Positions 7,761-16,498 of a DNA stretch of 40,110 nucleotides are shown here, in pieces (the stretch's first letter is position 1; every line of letters starts with the position of its first letter). Origin of the DNA: Kordiimonas lipolytica. Lineage in GTDB: Bacteria > Pseudomonadota > Alphaproteobacteria > Sphingomonadales > Kordiimonadaceae. The stretch covers positions 1 through 40,110 of the forward strand of contig NZ_LRUB01000015.1 in the NCBI RefSeq assembly GCF_001550065.1. The letters run 5' to 3'. The notes below the pieces were generated by a model. It had not been told where the DNA came from and did not search any database. It saw only the letters and a list, made by a program, of their open reading frames with translations. Both the position numbers and the translations under genes were made by a program.

Positions 7761-9155
7761 TCAGGCGCCCAAACGCTCGGCCTCATCCCCATCCAGCACC
7801 GCGTCCGCCGACGGGCCATTGGAGCCCACCAGCATGGCGATCGGGGCTTCGCCCGGGTCTTTTTTCGCCTGCGCGACCGCTTCGCCCGCGTGCCAGCGGA
7901 AGCTGTCAAACCCGCCGCAGCTGCCACAAAGCGGCGCCCAGCCTTTGGGCGTATGGCCGCAATCGGAACAGACCCAGCGCGCACCATCTTCCGCGTGGGC
8001 CAGCGCGGCCTCGATCGGATCGGGGTTTTCGCCGAGCGCGTGCGCGAGCGCGAGCCGATATTGCCAGGCCGCGCGGGTTGGTGCCTCACGCGTCAGCTTC
8101 TCCAGCACCGGCTTGGCAGCGTCATAGTCGCGCGCGTCCATCAGCGCGTCGGCCAGCAACAGCAAGGACTGTGCGTCATCGGGGTTTGCATCTGTAAGCG
8201 AGCGCACGCGCTTGAGCCAGTCTGCGCCGCTTTCGGCTGCGTCCAGTTCCTTGAAAACGCGGGCAAGCGTTGGGTGCGGCGTGCGGGACCAGACATCCCT
8301 GATGATTTTCTCCGCGCGCTTCTTGTTGCCGCTTGCATATTCAAGCTTGGCGAGTGCAGCAGCCGCAGGCGCAAAATCGGGCCGTAGCTGCAGCGTTTTC
8401 TTGAAATCCTTGCGGGCACCGTCGCGGTCACCCTTCAGATTCTTCTCTGTGGCCTGGGCAAAGGCGAGCGCAGCCTTGTGGCGGCTAACCACCTTTGATT
8501 CCAGAAGTTTTTCACGTGAAACCTTCGAAAGTGCATCTTCGGCTTCCACCCAGTTGCCGGCTGCGACTTCAAGCGCAAACAGGGTTTTGAGCACCCAGGG
8601 GCTTTTCCTGTTTTCTGCAAAGGCCGTACGCGCAAGGCGAAGCGCTTCGTTTTCACGCCCCAGCCTGCGGGCTTCCTGCACAAGACCGCGAAGCCCCAGG
8701 AAGCGCCCGTCTTCGGTTTTCTCCAGCGCCTGATAGCGTGCCTGGGCAGCCTTATGGTCGCCGCCGCGGGTGGCGGCCTCTGCCGCGATCAGATGCACCA
8801 TGGGTTGGGGCGGCAGCAGCACTTCGGCCTGTTCCACCAGCTTTTTCGCGAGCTTGTGATCGCCAGCCGAAAGCGCAACGAGCGACTGGTTGAGCATTTT
8901 AAGCCCCCGGCCCTGGCGCTTGATTTCCGCATTCTTGCCAAGAACAGGCATATCGCGCCTGATCCAGCCAACAAGCCATACCGTCCCGGCCGTTACCGAC
9001 GCCACTATGGCAGCAAAAAGCACCATGGAGGCAAAGCTGGTGTAAACCCGCCGCCCGGCGAAATCGATGGTCACGGCGCCAGGGTTATCAGCAAGCAGGG
9101 CAGCGGCCCACGCCACAAGCAGGATCGCAGCCACCCAAAGGAACAGGCGGATCAT
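7761..9155 (-). CDS. hemY: HemY-like TPR membrane protein
   Basis: This 464-residue protein starts with two membrane segments (about 1-22 and 40-62; MIRLFLWVAAILLVAWAAAL), followed by the HemY_N region and TPR-like helical repeats. It ends in a zinc-ribbon with two Cys pairs (WVCSDCGHTP and PLCGSCGGFDSFRW). The function of this HemY family (not the protoporphyrinogen oxidase of the same name) is unclear; it is linked to late heme synthesis by its place beside hemC and hemD. The ATG at 9155 overlaps the stop of the upstream Mic60-like gene (ATGA), which fixes the start and indicates coupling. It is the last gene of the heme operon here. Confidence 0.9.
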   Translation of the reverse strand: MIRLFLWVAAILLVAWAAALLADNPGAVTIDFAGRRVYTSFASMVLFAAIVASVTAGTVWLVGWIRRDMPVLGKNAEIKRQGRGLKMLNQSLVALSAGDHKLAKKLVEQAEVLLPPQPMVHLIAAEAATRGGDHKAAQARYQALEKTEDGRFLGLRGLVQEARRLGRENEALRLARTAFAENRKSPWVLKTLFALEVAAGNWVEAEDALSKVSREKLLESKVVSRHKAALAFAQATEKNLKGDRDGARKDFKKTLQLRPDFAPAAAALAKLEYASGNKKRAEKIIRDVWSRTPHPTLARVFKELDAAESGADWLKRVRSLTDANPDDAQSLLLLADALMDARDYDAAKPVLEKLTREAPTRAAWQYRLALAHALGENPDPIEAALAHAEDGARWVCSDCGHTPKGWAPLCGSCGGFDSFRWHAGEAVAQAKKDPGEAPIAMLVGSNGPSADAVLDGDEAERLGA

Positions 9156-10426
9156 TGGCCGCCCCCGGTCATTTGTCCGATTGGAAGGGGTACGGTCGAT
9201 GACGACACGCGCGCGATCAGGCGGTCGAATGCCCGGCTCACGCCCGCATAGGCTTCGGCACGGCTGCGCCACGTGGCTGTGGCTTCAAGCGCGGGGCCTT
9301 CAAGGCCGGCGAGTACCTTGGCCGCCCCCGCAACATCGCGCGCGAGCAGCAGTCGTTCGGCTTTCACCAGTTCAGCGTCAAGTCCAGTTGCGCCCGCATC
9401 CGTACGGCGGCTTGAGAAAAGGTTCGCAAGGAAACTGCCTTCCGCCTTGTCTGCTGCATTGACCGCCGCGGCCGCGACACCGTCGAACTCCGCGACCAAG
9501 GTGTCATAGCTTGCGATGCCGCCAGCATGGCTTTCAAGGTAACCGATGTCAGCGCCGATCATCTGCTGATCGAGGGCCGGCAGGGCGGCAAAATCGGGCC
9601 TGAGCGCACCAAGGTCGGCGCCAAACGGCTGGCCTGTGAGCGCCCGGTCCCGCATGCGGCCAAGCGCCAGCACGATCCGACCGCGCGGGGATGCTTCCAG
9701 CGCCCCGGCCTGCACGCTTGAAAGCGTATCCTCAACCGCCTTCAGTCGTGCCTTGAGGCTTGCGGCCTCACTGCGCGCAAGCGCAAGCGCGCCCTTGAGT
9801 TCCACAACACCCGGGTCAGCTTCATTCGAAAGGGTCGAAAGCCGCGCCACATCGTCCGTCAGCCGGGTGATTTCCGCCTGCAGCGAAGCAAGTCTTTCAG
9901 GGGCAACCGAAGGCGCGGCCGTGCCACCGGCACCCGCAGCCGCCAGCTGGTTCAGGTCAGCCTGCAGGGCATCGCGCGCCGCGCTGGCAGCCTTCAGGTC
10001 TTCGGCCTGCTGCGCCAGAATCTCCTGCTGGCGGGCAAAGGCCGCCTTCAGGTCTTCCACCGCATCTTCAAGCGGCTTGCTATCAAAAGTCGTCTGGGCA
10101 GAAGTATTGGCTGGTGGTGGGGCCAGATTGATCCCCAGGCTGGCCAGCCCAGGCGCGAACCGGGGGGCGAAATAGACACCCGCGCCGAAAGCACCCATCA
10201 GGCCGACAAGGCCCCAAGCCAGCTTGGTGCCAGTACCCATGTCGGCTTTTTTTGGCGAAGTCGTGCCAGATGACTTGGCTGCTGAGGTATCAGATGATTT
10301 TCCCTGAGACGCCCTTTCTGGCTCAGGTGTCTCATCGATGATGGTAGCCTCGATGATCTCGGGCTCGTCTGGCTTATCAGAAGCGGCGTCAGGCGCCTTG
10401 TCTGTATCTTTGTCGCTCACAAGCAT
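9152..10426 (-). CDS. Mic60/mitofilin-like inner-membrane protein
   Basis: This 424-residue protein has an acidic, Pro/Glu/Thr-rich cytoplasmic N-terminus of about 65 residues. One membrane segment lies at about 68-90 (LAWGLVGLMGAFGAGVYFAP), then a long coiled coil at about 120-260 and a mitofilin-like C-terminal helical region. Alphaproteobacteria carry homologs of mitochondrial Mic60 in this same position between hemD and hemY, where they shape intracytoplasmic membranes or envelope contact sites; that role is inferred from the family and position. Sequence identity in the coiled coil is a weak guide, so the call rests on layout plus context. It lies between hemD (19 bp gap) and hemY (4-base overlap). 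Confidence 0.8.
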   Translation of the reverse strand: MLVSDKDTDKAPDAASDKPDEPEIIEATIIDETPEPERASQGKSSDTSAAKSSGTTSPKKADMGTGTKLAWGLVGLMGAFGAGVYFAPRFAPGLASLGINLAPPPANTSAQTTFDSKPLEDAVEDLKAAFARQQEILAQQAEDLKAASAARDALQADLNQLAAAGAGGTAAPSVAPERLASLQAEITRLTDDVARLSTLSNEADPGVVELKGALALARSEAASLKARLKAVEDTLSSVQAGALEASPRGRIVLALGRMRDRALTGQPFGADLGALRPDFAALPALDQQMIGADIGYLESHAGGIASYDTLVAEFDGVAAAAVNAADKAEGSFLANLFSSRRTDAGATGLDAELVKAERLLLARDVAGAAKVLAGLEGPALEATATWRSRAEAYAGVSRAFDRLIARVSSSTVPLPIGQMTGGGQ

Positions 10427-10444
10427 GCCCCGTTTGGGGTCCCC

Positions 10445-11143
10445 TTAGTCTTCGATCTGGCTGAAGAGTGCCTTTTCGGTGGGTATGATGGCATAGCGGA
10501 CAGACCGCCAAGGCCCGATCAGGTTCTGGGCAACGCGGGTTGAAAGCGCCACCGCATCTATCTTCGAAAGCCAGTCGGACCGGCCATATTCTGCCGCCGC
10601 TTCCTCAAATGTGGTGGCTGTACGCGGCGAATAAAAGAGGGCGACATCGATTTCACCTTCTTCCAGAGACTCCTGCACACCAGCAGAAAAGGACCGGAGC
10701 GGCCGCGACTGGTACGTCACACGGGTGTCGGCATCAATTCCCTCACCGCGCAGGACGTCAGTGATATTGTAGCTGATCACGTTACCCGCCAGGTGCGTAT
10801 ATTTGCGCTTCTCGGAAAGCCCCTCGTCCAGAAGGATCGGCACCAGCTGGCGCGCGGTGCCCGGGCCAGCGGTGACATTGGTGAAACCAAGCTTGCGGGC
10901 CTGATTGGCCGTTTCCTCACCCACCGCGAAAATCGGGCGGTCCTTGTTGCCAATGTTGGCCAGGCCAAGGCGGGCGCCGTTCTTGCTGGTTACAATCAGG
11001 CTGCGGTCTTCGTCCGGGATTTCAAACGATACAGGGTCGATCTGGATCATCGGCGCGATGATCACCCGGTGGCCAAGCGCCTCCAGCTTCTCTGCGGTCG
11101 GCGTGGCTTCTTCCATGGGGCGCGTGATCAGGACTGTGGTCAT
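10445..11143 (-). CDS. hemD: Uroporphyrinogen-III synthase
   Basis: This 232-residue HemD-family protein starts TTVLITRPMEEATPTAEKLE and contains the typical poorly conserved two-lobe pattern (SLIVTSKNGARLG, FAVGEETANQARKLGF, IDVALFYSPRTATTFEEA, VALSTRVAQNL). It closes and inverts ring D of hydroxymethylbilane to give uroporphyrinogen III in the cytoplasm. The start overlaps the stop of hemC (ATGA at 11140-11143), so the two successive steps of the pathway are coupled. Confidence 0.93.
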   Translation of the reverse strand: MTTVLITRPMEEATPTAEKLEALGHRVIIAPMIQIDPVSFEIPDEDRSLIVTSKNGARLGLANIGNKDRPIFAVGEETANQARKLGFTNVTAGPGTARQLVPILLDEGLSEKRKYTHLAGNVISYNITDVLRGEGIDADTRVTYQSRPLRSFSAGVQESLEEGEIDVALFYSPRTATTFEEAAAEYGRSDWLSKIDAVALSTRVAQNLIGPWRSVRYAIIPTEKALFSQIED

Positions 11144-12117
11144 TCTATCTCCGCTTCGATGGCGCGGGCGAGATCCTCAAAAAAGGCTTCACCCGCATCT
11201 TTGCGTATCTGTGCCCCGATATCTTTACCGAGGTCGGCGGCGCGGTCAATCTCTGCGGCGCAGTCACCCGTTTTTTCAAATACCTGGGTGCCGTCCAGCG
11301 ACAAAAGCTGCGCCTTCAGCGTCAGGCGGCCGCCATCAAGGCTGGCATGCGCCGCGATGGGCGTGCGGCAACTGCCGTCCAGCGCACTCAGGAACGCGCG
11401 CTCAGCCGTCACCGCCAGCGCTGTCTCAACGCAGTGCAGCGGCTTCAGAAGGGCAATCATCGCGCCGTCAGAGGTGCGCACCTCAACCGTCACCGCGCCT
11501 TGTGCAGGCGCCGGCAGGAAATCGCTGACAGGCAGTGTCTCGGTCGCCTTGTCGCTCATGCCCAGGCGGTTCAGGCCGGCGCGCGCCAAAAAGGTGCCTT
11601 CAGCCTCGCCCGCAGCCAGTTTCTTGAGCCGGGTCTGCACATTGCCGCGGAAGGTGACCACCTTCAGGTCTGGCCTCAGCCTCAGCGCCTGCGCCCGGCG
11701 GCGGAGTGACGCCGTACCCAGCGTTGCGCCCTTGGGCAGGTCCCCGAAACGGTTGACGCTTGCGCTCATGAACACGTCGCGCGGGTCTTCGCGCTTCAGG
11801 AACACGGTCAGCGCCAGGCCTTCCGGCAGGTGAGTCGGCATATCTTTCGAGGAATGCACCGCGCAGTCGATATCACCCGATAGGAGCGCGTCTTCGATTT
11901 CCTTGGTGAACAGGCCCTTGCCGCCCGCATTCATCAAATGCCGGTCCAGGATGCGGTCGCCGGTGGTCTTGATTACCACGATTTCCACATTGTCCTCGCT
12001 AAGGTGCGCATGGGCCGCCACAAGGCGCGCTTTCACGTCTTCGGCTTGTGCCAGCGCAAGCGGGCTGCCACGGGTTCCAATCCTGAGGGTCTTTTTGCTG
12101 CTGGTCGCTTCTTGCAC
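11140..12117 (-). CDS. hemC: Hydroxymethylbilane synthase (porphobilinogen deaminase)
   Basis: This 325-residue protein starts at GTG 12117 (GAGG of the ribosome site is just upstream). The N-terminus LRIGTRGSPLALAQA, the central SSKDMPTHLPEGL and RRAQALRLRPDL segments, and the cofactor-bearing Cys in DGSCRTPIAAHA are all present. It polymerises four porphobilinogens onto a dipyrromethane cofactor bound to that Cys. It is the first gene of the minus-strand heme operon, divergent from tsaD across a repeat-rich intergenic region. Confidence 0.96.
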   Translation of the reverse strand: MQEATSSKKTLRIGTRGSPLALAQAEDVKARLVAAHAHLSEDNVEIVVIKTTGDRILDRHLMNAGGKGLFTKEIEDALLSGDIDCAVHSSKDMPTHLPEGLALTVFLKREDPRDVFMSASVNRFGDLPKGATLGTASLRRRAQALRLRPDLKVVTFRGNVQTRLKKLAAGEAEGTFLARAGLNRLGMSDKATETLPVSDFLPAPAQGAVTVEVRTSDGAMIALLKPLHCVETALAVTAERAFLSALDGSCRTPIAAHASLDGGRLTLKAQLLSLDGTQVFEKTGDCAAEIDRAADLGKDIGAQIRKDAGEAFFEDLARAIEAEIE

Positions 12118-12204
12118 GGATGCCTCTTCTGGTGCTATTGCGGGCGCGGCTGAGGGTGATCAACCGCGTGATCATTCTCTGGCTTATAGAACTTTCTGCT
12201 ATCA

Positions 12205-12362
12205 GGCTAAAGCCCAAATGGGGCAAGATGCCCAAGTAGCACATGAGCTGAGACAATATGCCCCGCCCATTGGACACTTCTGGGGCACTTTTGGGCCCTA
12301 TGGGTGTGCCCTTTTGTGCCATTAGGGCACACCGAGAGCATGATATGTGCCCTTTTTGGGCC
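12205..12362. promoter_or_regulatory. Cluster of GGGCA/TGCCC repeats between hemC and tsaD
   Basis: The divergent 258-bp intergenic region contains about half a dozen GGGCA or TGCCC motifs. Two direct copies of GTGCCCTTTT start at 12306 and 12347. Two similar T-rich blocks end in TTTTGGGCC (12282-12297 and 12347-12362). Both hemC and tsaD must have their promoters here. The repeats could be a regulator-binding cluster or RNA-level structure; no known operator is recognised. Confidence 0.5.
12303..12333. other. Perfect 10-bp hairpin in the tsaD leader
   Basis: GGTGTGCCCT (12303-12312) and AGGGCACACC (12324-12333) are exact reverse complements with an 11-base loop, ending 42 bp before the chosen tsaD start. 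There is no T-tract directly after it on either strand, so it is not a standard terminator. Confidence 0.6.
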
Positions 12363-12375
12363 GAACAGGAATTCA

Positions 12376-13497
12376 GTGGTGGAAGACAAGTCAAGCACGG
12401 CAAAACAGGCGCAGCGCCCCTTTGTTCTGGGGATTGAGACCAGCTGCGACGAAACCGCCGCCGCCATCGTCAGCGCGGACCGGCAGGTCCTTGCGCACAG
12501 GGTACTGAGTCAGATTGATGACCATGCCGAATTTGGCGGCGTGGTGCCGGAAATTGCCGCGCGCCAGCATATCTCCCATCTGGATAAGTTGTTGGAATCC
12601 CTTATGAAAGATGCTGATCTCGGCTTTGATGACCTGGACGCCATCGCCGCCACTACCGGGCCGGGACTGGTGGGTGGGTTGATGGTCGGTGTCATGACAG
12701 CCAAAGCAATCTCCACCGCCAGCGGAAAGCCTTTTGTCGCCGTCAATCATCTGGCAGGCCACGCGCTGACAGTGCGGCTGGTGGAAGATGTCAGCTTCCC
12801 CTACCTGCTGCTGCTGGTCTCCGGCGGACACTGCCAGATCCTCGCCGTCACCGGGGTTGGTGAGTTCACGCGGCTTGGGACAACCATCGATGATGCGGCG
12901 GGCGAAGCCTTTGATAAGACAGCAAAATTACTGGGGCTGGGCTATCCCGGCGGCCCGGCGGTAGAGGCCGCGGCACGCGAAGGGCGGGCAGGCCGCTTCA
13001 AGCTTCCGAAGCCCATGGTGGGCAAGCCGGGCTGCAATTTTTCCTTCTCCGGCCTCAAGACCGCCGTGCGGCGTCTGGCCGAAGAATGCGTCGCGGTCGA
13101 AGGCGTGCTCACCATCAAGGACCGCAACGATATCTGCGCCGCGTTTCAACAGACGCTGGGGGACTGCCTGATCGACAGGCTCAGGAATGCCATAGCGATG
13201 TTCCGCGAAACCGCAGGAAGCGGCGCCTTTCCGCTTGTTGTCGCCGGCGGGGTGGCAGCCAACAGCTACCTGCGCGGCCGCATTGAGGCGCTGGCGGAAC
13301 AGGAAGGCATGCGTTTCTCCGCGCCGCCTATGAGCCTGTGCACAGACAATGGCGCCATGATCGCCTGGGCTGGGCTTGAGCGCTTCCTGGTGGATCCGGC
13401 TATCAACGATATGGATGAAGCGCCAAGGCCGCGCTGGCCGCTCGATGACGATGCCAAGCCTATGGTGGGTAAAGGAAAAAAGGGCGCAAAGGCATAA
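12376..13497 (+). CDS. tsaD: tRNA N6-adenosine threonylcarbamoyltransferase
   Basis: This 373-residue protein contains the ASKHA-type N-terminus [14 protein letters not shown], the metal-binding HxxxH in [27 protein letters not shown] and the C-terminal [12 protein letters not shown]. It transfers threonylcarbamoyl to A37 of ANN-reading tRNAs, with TsaB/TsaE/TsaC partners encoded elsewhere. Two adjacent GTG codons (12376 and 12379) follow AGGA at 12367-12370; either can be the start. The open frame reaches back to 12304, but that part consists of the hairpin repeats and is unlikely to be translated. It begins the run tsaD-gpsA-YciI-EVE-Rieske. Confidence 0.96.
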   Translation: MVEDKSSTAKQAQRPFVLGIETSCDETAAAIVSADRQVLAHRVLSQIDDHAEFGGVVPEIAARQHISHLDKLLESLMKDADLGFDDLDAIAATTGPGLVGGLMVGVMTAKAISTASGKPFVAVNHLAGHALTVRLVEDVSFPYLLLLVSGGHCQILAVTGVGEFTRLGTTIDDAAGEAFDKTAKLLGLGYPGGPAVEAAAREGRAGRFKLPKPMVGKPGCNFSFSGLKTAVRRLAEECVAVEGVLTIKDRNDICAAFQQTLGDCLIDRLRNAIAMFRETAGSGAFPLVVAGGVAANSYLRGRIEALAEQEGMRFSAPPMSLCTDNGAMIAWAGLERFLVDPAINDMDEAPRPRWPLDDDAKPMVGKGKKGAKA

Positions 13498-13583
13498 GCT
13501 TCTTGCCTCCCCGCCAATTGCCGGGCAATCTGGGCGCATGCCTTTTTCATCAGAATAAGCTATGAGTTTTTGGGGAGAGACAG

Positions 13584-14573
13584 GTGCAGAAAATCGGTGT
13601 ACTTGGCGGCGGTGCCTGGGGCACAGCACTGGCAGCAGCAGCAACGCGGGCCGGGCGCGACACCCTTTTGTGGGCGCGGGAAGCGGAAGTTGTGGCCTCA
13701 ATCAACGACACCCACATAAACACCCTTTTCCTACCGGATGCCGACCTTGACCCTGCCTTGAAGGCCACCGGAGACCTTGCGGATTTGGGCGACCGTGATG
13801 CCATTCTTCTTGTTGCGCCTGCGCAGCATCTGCGCACCATGGTGCGGGACTTGGGCCAGCATATTGGCAGCCATGTGCCGCTTGTGATCTGCTCCAAGGG
13901 GATCGAAGTCGCGACCGGCAAGCTCCTCTCCGAAGCTGTGGCCGAGGAATGCCCGGAAAACCCCGTGGCTGTACTTTCCGGCCCCACGTTCGCGATTGAG
14001 GTTGCGCGCAACATGCCGTGTGCGCTCACGCTTGCCGCAGCAGACAACACGGTTGGAAACCAATTGATTGAAGCCATCGGCCAGCCCACCTTCCGCCCCT
14101 ACTATAACCATGATGTGGTGGGCGCACAGATTGGCGGCGCCATCAAGAATGTACTGGCCATCGCGACCGGCATCGTGGCGGGGCTTGGTATTGGCGAGAA
14201 CGCCCGCGCGGCTGTTATCACCCGGGGGCTGGCTGAAATCATGCGCTTTGGCGCGCTCTACGGCGCGGAGCGGGAAACACTGATGGGCCTGTCCGGCCTT
14301 GGAGACCTGATCCTGACCTGCTCGTCGACTCAGTCGCGCAACATGTCGCTTGGCAAAGCCATCGGCGAAGGCCGCACCTTCGCCGATATCATGGCAGAGC
14401 GCCGGTCAGTAGCCGAAGGCGCCCATACCGTTGAAATCGTTCATAAAATTGCGACGGAGAAAGGCCTTGATATGCCTATCACCGCCGCCGTTTACCAGAT
14501 TCTCAAGGAAGGGCAGGACGTACGCACCATTACCGAAACCCTTCTTTCCCGCCCTTTCACATCCGAAAGCTGA
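13584..14573 (+). CDS. gpsA: Glycerol-3-phosphate dehydrogenase [NAD(P)+]
   Basis: This 329-residue enzyme starts at GTG 13584 after GGGGAGAGA. The nucleotide-binding loop is IGVLGGGAWGTALA; other family segments are SKGIEVATGKLLSE, VLSGPTFAIEVA, GGAIKNVLAIATG with the catalytic Lys, and SGLGDLILTC. It reduces dihydroxyacetone phosphate to sn-glycerol 3-phosphate for phospholipid synthesis. It is 86 bp from tsaD, and a separate promoter in that gap cannot be excluded. Confidence 0.96.
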   Translation: MQKIGVLGGGAWGTALAAAATRAGRDTLLWAREAEVVASINDTHINTLFLPDADLDPALKATGDLADLGDRDAILLVAPAQHLRTMVRDLGQHIGSHVPLVICSKGIEVATGKLLSEAVAEECPENPVAVLSGPTFAIEVARNMPCALTLAAADNTVGNQLIEAIGQPTFRPYYNHDVVGAQIGGAIKNVLAIATGIVAGLGIGENARAAVITRGLAEIMRFGALYGAERETLMGLSGLGDLILTCSSTQSRNMSLGKAIGEGRTFADIMAERRSVAEGAHTVEIVHKIATEKGLDMPITAAVYQILKEGQDVRTITETLLSRPFTSES

Positions 14574-14585
14574 TAGGAGACAGCC

Positions 14586-14882
14586 ATGCTGTTCATGATC
14601 CTCGCCCACGACAAACCCGACAGCGTCGACCTGCGCATGGCCAACCGGCCCGCCCATCTGGACTATATCAAGGGAGCGGGTAACCGCATCAAAGTTGCGG
14701 GCCCGATCCTGTCCCCCGGCGACGACCCCAAACCCGTGGGCAGCATGATCATCATCGATGCCGCCAGCGAAGGCGCGGTGCGGCTTTTCGCCGAAAATGA
14801 CCCTTATGCCACTGCGGGGCTGTTTGAAGCGGTCGAGATCAAGCCCTGGAAAGCCGTGGCCGGCGACTGGATCCCGGCCTAG
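14586..14882 (+). CDS. YciI family protein
   Basis: This 98-residue small ferredoxin-like-fold protein of the YciI/YCII-related family has the N-terminal MLFMILAHDKPDSVDLR, the conserved His in NRPAHLDYI and the Asp in the FAENDPYATAGLFEAVE segment. Biochemical role is uncertain in the family. It follows gpsA by 12 bp with AGGAG upstream (about 14575), and the next gene starts 9 bp after its stop, so it belongs to the operon. The gpsA-YciI-EVE order is common in alphaproteobacteria. Confidence 0.9.
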   Translation: MLFMILAHDKPDSVDLRMANRPAHLDYIKGAGNRIKVAGPILSPGDDPKPVGSMIIIDAASEGAVRLFAENDPYATAGLFEAVEIKPWKAVAGDWIPA

Positions 14883-14891
14883 GGGGCTGCC

Positions 14892-15302
14892 GTGGCTTTC
14901 TGGCTGGTAAAATCTGAGCCCGAAGACTGGTCCTGGCAGGATCAATGCGGGGTAGAGAGCGAGCCCTGGACAGGTGTGCGCAACCATCAGGCCCAAAACA
15001 ACATGCGGGCAATGGCGGAAGGTGACCTGGTCCTGTTTTACCATTCCGGCAAAGCGCGCGAAATTGTTGGGCTGTGCGAAGTCGCGAAGGGGCCTTATCC
15101 AGACCCGGATGACCCAAATGGCAAATTCTGTCTGGTGGACTTGCGCGCCAAAGCCAAAGCCAAAACGCCCATAAGCCTTGCCAACATCAAGGCAATCCCA
15201 GATCTCAGCCACCTCGCGCTCGTCCGCCAGCCGCGGCTATCCGTAATGCCGATTGACCCAGAGGCCTGGAAGGTCTTGACGAAACTGGCCGGATTGGACT
15301 GA
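14892..15302 (+). CDS. EVE domain protein (PUA-like, THYN1 family)
   Basis: This 136-residue single-domain protein starts at GTG 14892. The signature is AFWLVKSEPEDWSWQDQ, TGVRNHQAQNNMRAM, GDLVLFYHSGK and IVGLCEVAKGPYPDP. EVE domains are PUA-like folds that bind modified bases in DNA or RNA; stand-alone bacterial members have no settled function. Its TGA overlaps the ATG of the Rieske gene by one base (TGATG). Confidence 0.93.
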   Translation: MAFWLVKSEPEDWSWQDQCGVESEPWTGVRNHQAQNNMRAMAEGDLVLFYHSGKAREIVGLCEVAKGPYPDPDDPNGKFCLVDLRAKAKAKTPISLANIKAIPDLSHLALVRQPRLSVMPIDPEAWKVLTKLAGLD

Positions 15303-15682
15303 TGAGAGCACCGCCCCCGCTTGCCCTAGAGGACACGGCCGTCGGCATCCCTCCTGGAACGCTTCTCGTGAAACTGGACGACCTGCCCGAGCATGGCGGC
15401 AAGGATATCGTTTTCCGGGAAGGCACACACAGATTGCAGCTTCTGGTCCAGCGTTTTGATGGGCAATTCCATGTGTATGAAAACCGGTGCCCCCATGCCG
15501 GCACGCCGCTCAACCTGTTCGGTGACCGCTTTCTGGATACGACCAACAAGCGGCTGATCTGCCGAACGCACGGCGCGCTTTTTGATCCGCTGACCGGGCT
15601 GTGCGTGCGTGGTCCATGCAAGGGCGATCACTTGCGCGCCGTCGCCTTTGAGGTCAGGGACGGTGGCTTGTATTCGCTTTAG
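15302..15682 (+). CDS. Rieske [2Fe-2S] ferredoxin-like protein
   Basis: This 126-residue protein has both halves of the Rieske cluster site, C-x-H in ENRCPHAGTPLN and C-x2-H in LICRTHGALFDP, about 17 residues apart. No signal peptide or membrane helix is seen, so it is cytoplasmic. It resembles stand-alone Rieske ferredoxins that pass electrons to oxygenases, but no oxygenase gene lies nearby. It ends the tsaD-gpsA run, sharing one base with the EVE gene. Confidence 0.88.
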   Translation: MRAPPPLALEDTAVGIPPGTLLVKLDDLPEHGGKDIVFREGTHRLQLLVQRFDGQFHVYENRCPHAGTPLNLFGDRFLDTTNKRLICRTHGALFDPLTGLCVRGPCKGDHLRAVAFEVRDGGLYSL

Positions 15683-15694
15683 CGTATCTTCAGG

Positions 15695-16354
15695 TCAGAT
15701 GATGACGGTGCCTGAGCGCGGTTGCGGCGGAGCCGTGCGGTTTGTGCCTTCACCCGGGCGCTCCACCGAGATCACGAACCAATAGTCCTTGTATCCGTCC
15801 TCATGCTGGACAGACTTGAGCACCATCGAAAGCTCCGGGTCGAAATACACTGTTTGGGTCTTGCGCTTGGTGCGACTGCTGCTGCTGGTTTCTGTCACGA
15901 TATCAACAACAAAGACCTTCCTGTCGCCAGACGAAAGGTTCAGCGTCTTTTCCCCGACAACAGAAATATGAGACCAGAAATTATAAGCTGTGCCACGATC
16001 CAGGCGCTTGATATTGCCTGAAAAACTGACCTCTTTGCCAACAGCAAGCGGAAACAGTTGCTCCAGGATCGCTTCATCGAAATCTGCTTCATATTGATAG
16101 TGAGATTCGCGGCCACTTACCGGATACAGGCCGCGGTATGCGCTGAACTCGGCAATAGGCTCGCCCCGAATATACATTTCGGTCGTCACCAGTTTGCCGG
16201 TGACAGCGGTTATTTCTGCGTAGATTTCCTGACGGTGGCGCTGGATAACAGCGCGCGTACCTACGACGGCTGGTGGGGAAGACGGCGCCTGTGCAATGGG
16301 GTCGCACGCTGCAAGCATGGGTAACAGCAGCAGTAGCAAATAGCGCAATTTCAT
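15695..16354 (-). CDS. Predicted lipoprotein of unknown function
   Basis: This 219-residue protein starts MKLRYLLLLLLPMLAACDP: a lipoprotein signal peptide with lipobox LAAC, so it should be lipidated at the Cys and placed in the inner or outer membrane (Asp at +2 would favour inner-membrane retention in enterobacteria). The rest is beta-rich with no family I recognise. It is convergent with the Rieske gene. A 132-bp gap (16367-16498) to the TPR gene shows nothing notable. Confidence 0.75.
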   Translation of the reverse strand: MKLRYLLLLLLPMLAACDPIAQAPSSPPAVVGTRAVIQRHRQEIYAEITAVTGKLVTTEMYIRGEPIAEFSAYRGLYPVSGRESHYQYEADFDEAILEQLFPLAVGKEVSFSGNIKRLDRGTAYNFWSHISVVGEKTLNLSSGDRKVFVVDIVTETSSSSRTKRKTQTVYFDPELSMVLKSVQHEDGYKDYWFVISVERPGEGTNRTAPPQPRSGTVII

Positions 16355-16498
16355 CGGCACACGCAATTACTCCCCAAAAAACGTCAATGCCCCTCTTAGC
16401 ACCCCCATCGTCCGGTGGGAAGTGGCCTGATGGCGTACCAGAACAAACTTTAGCTTATCAAGCCCCTGCTCCTGCAGCTAAATTTCCGGTAACCGCCC

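Noticed and set aside
12304..12375. Longer N-terminus of TsaD from ATG 12304
   Set aside because: The extension would be translated from the hairpin and repeats, lacks a ribosome site and does not resemble TsaD.
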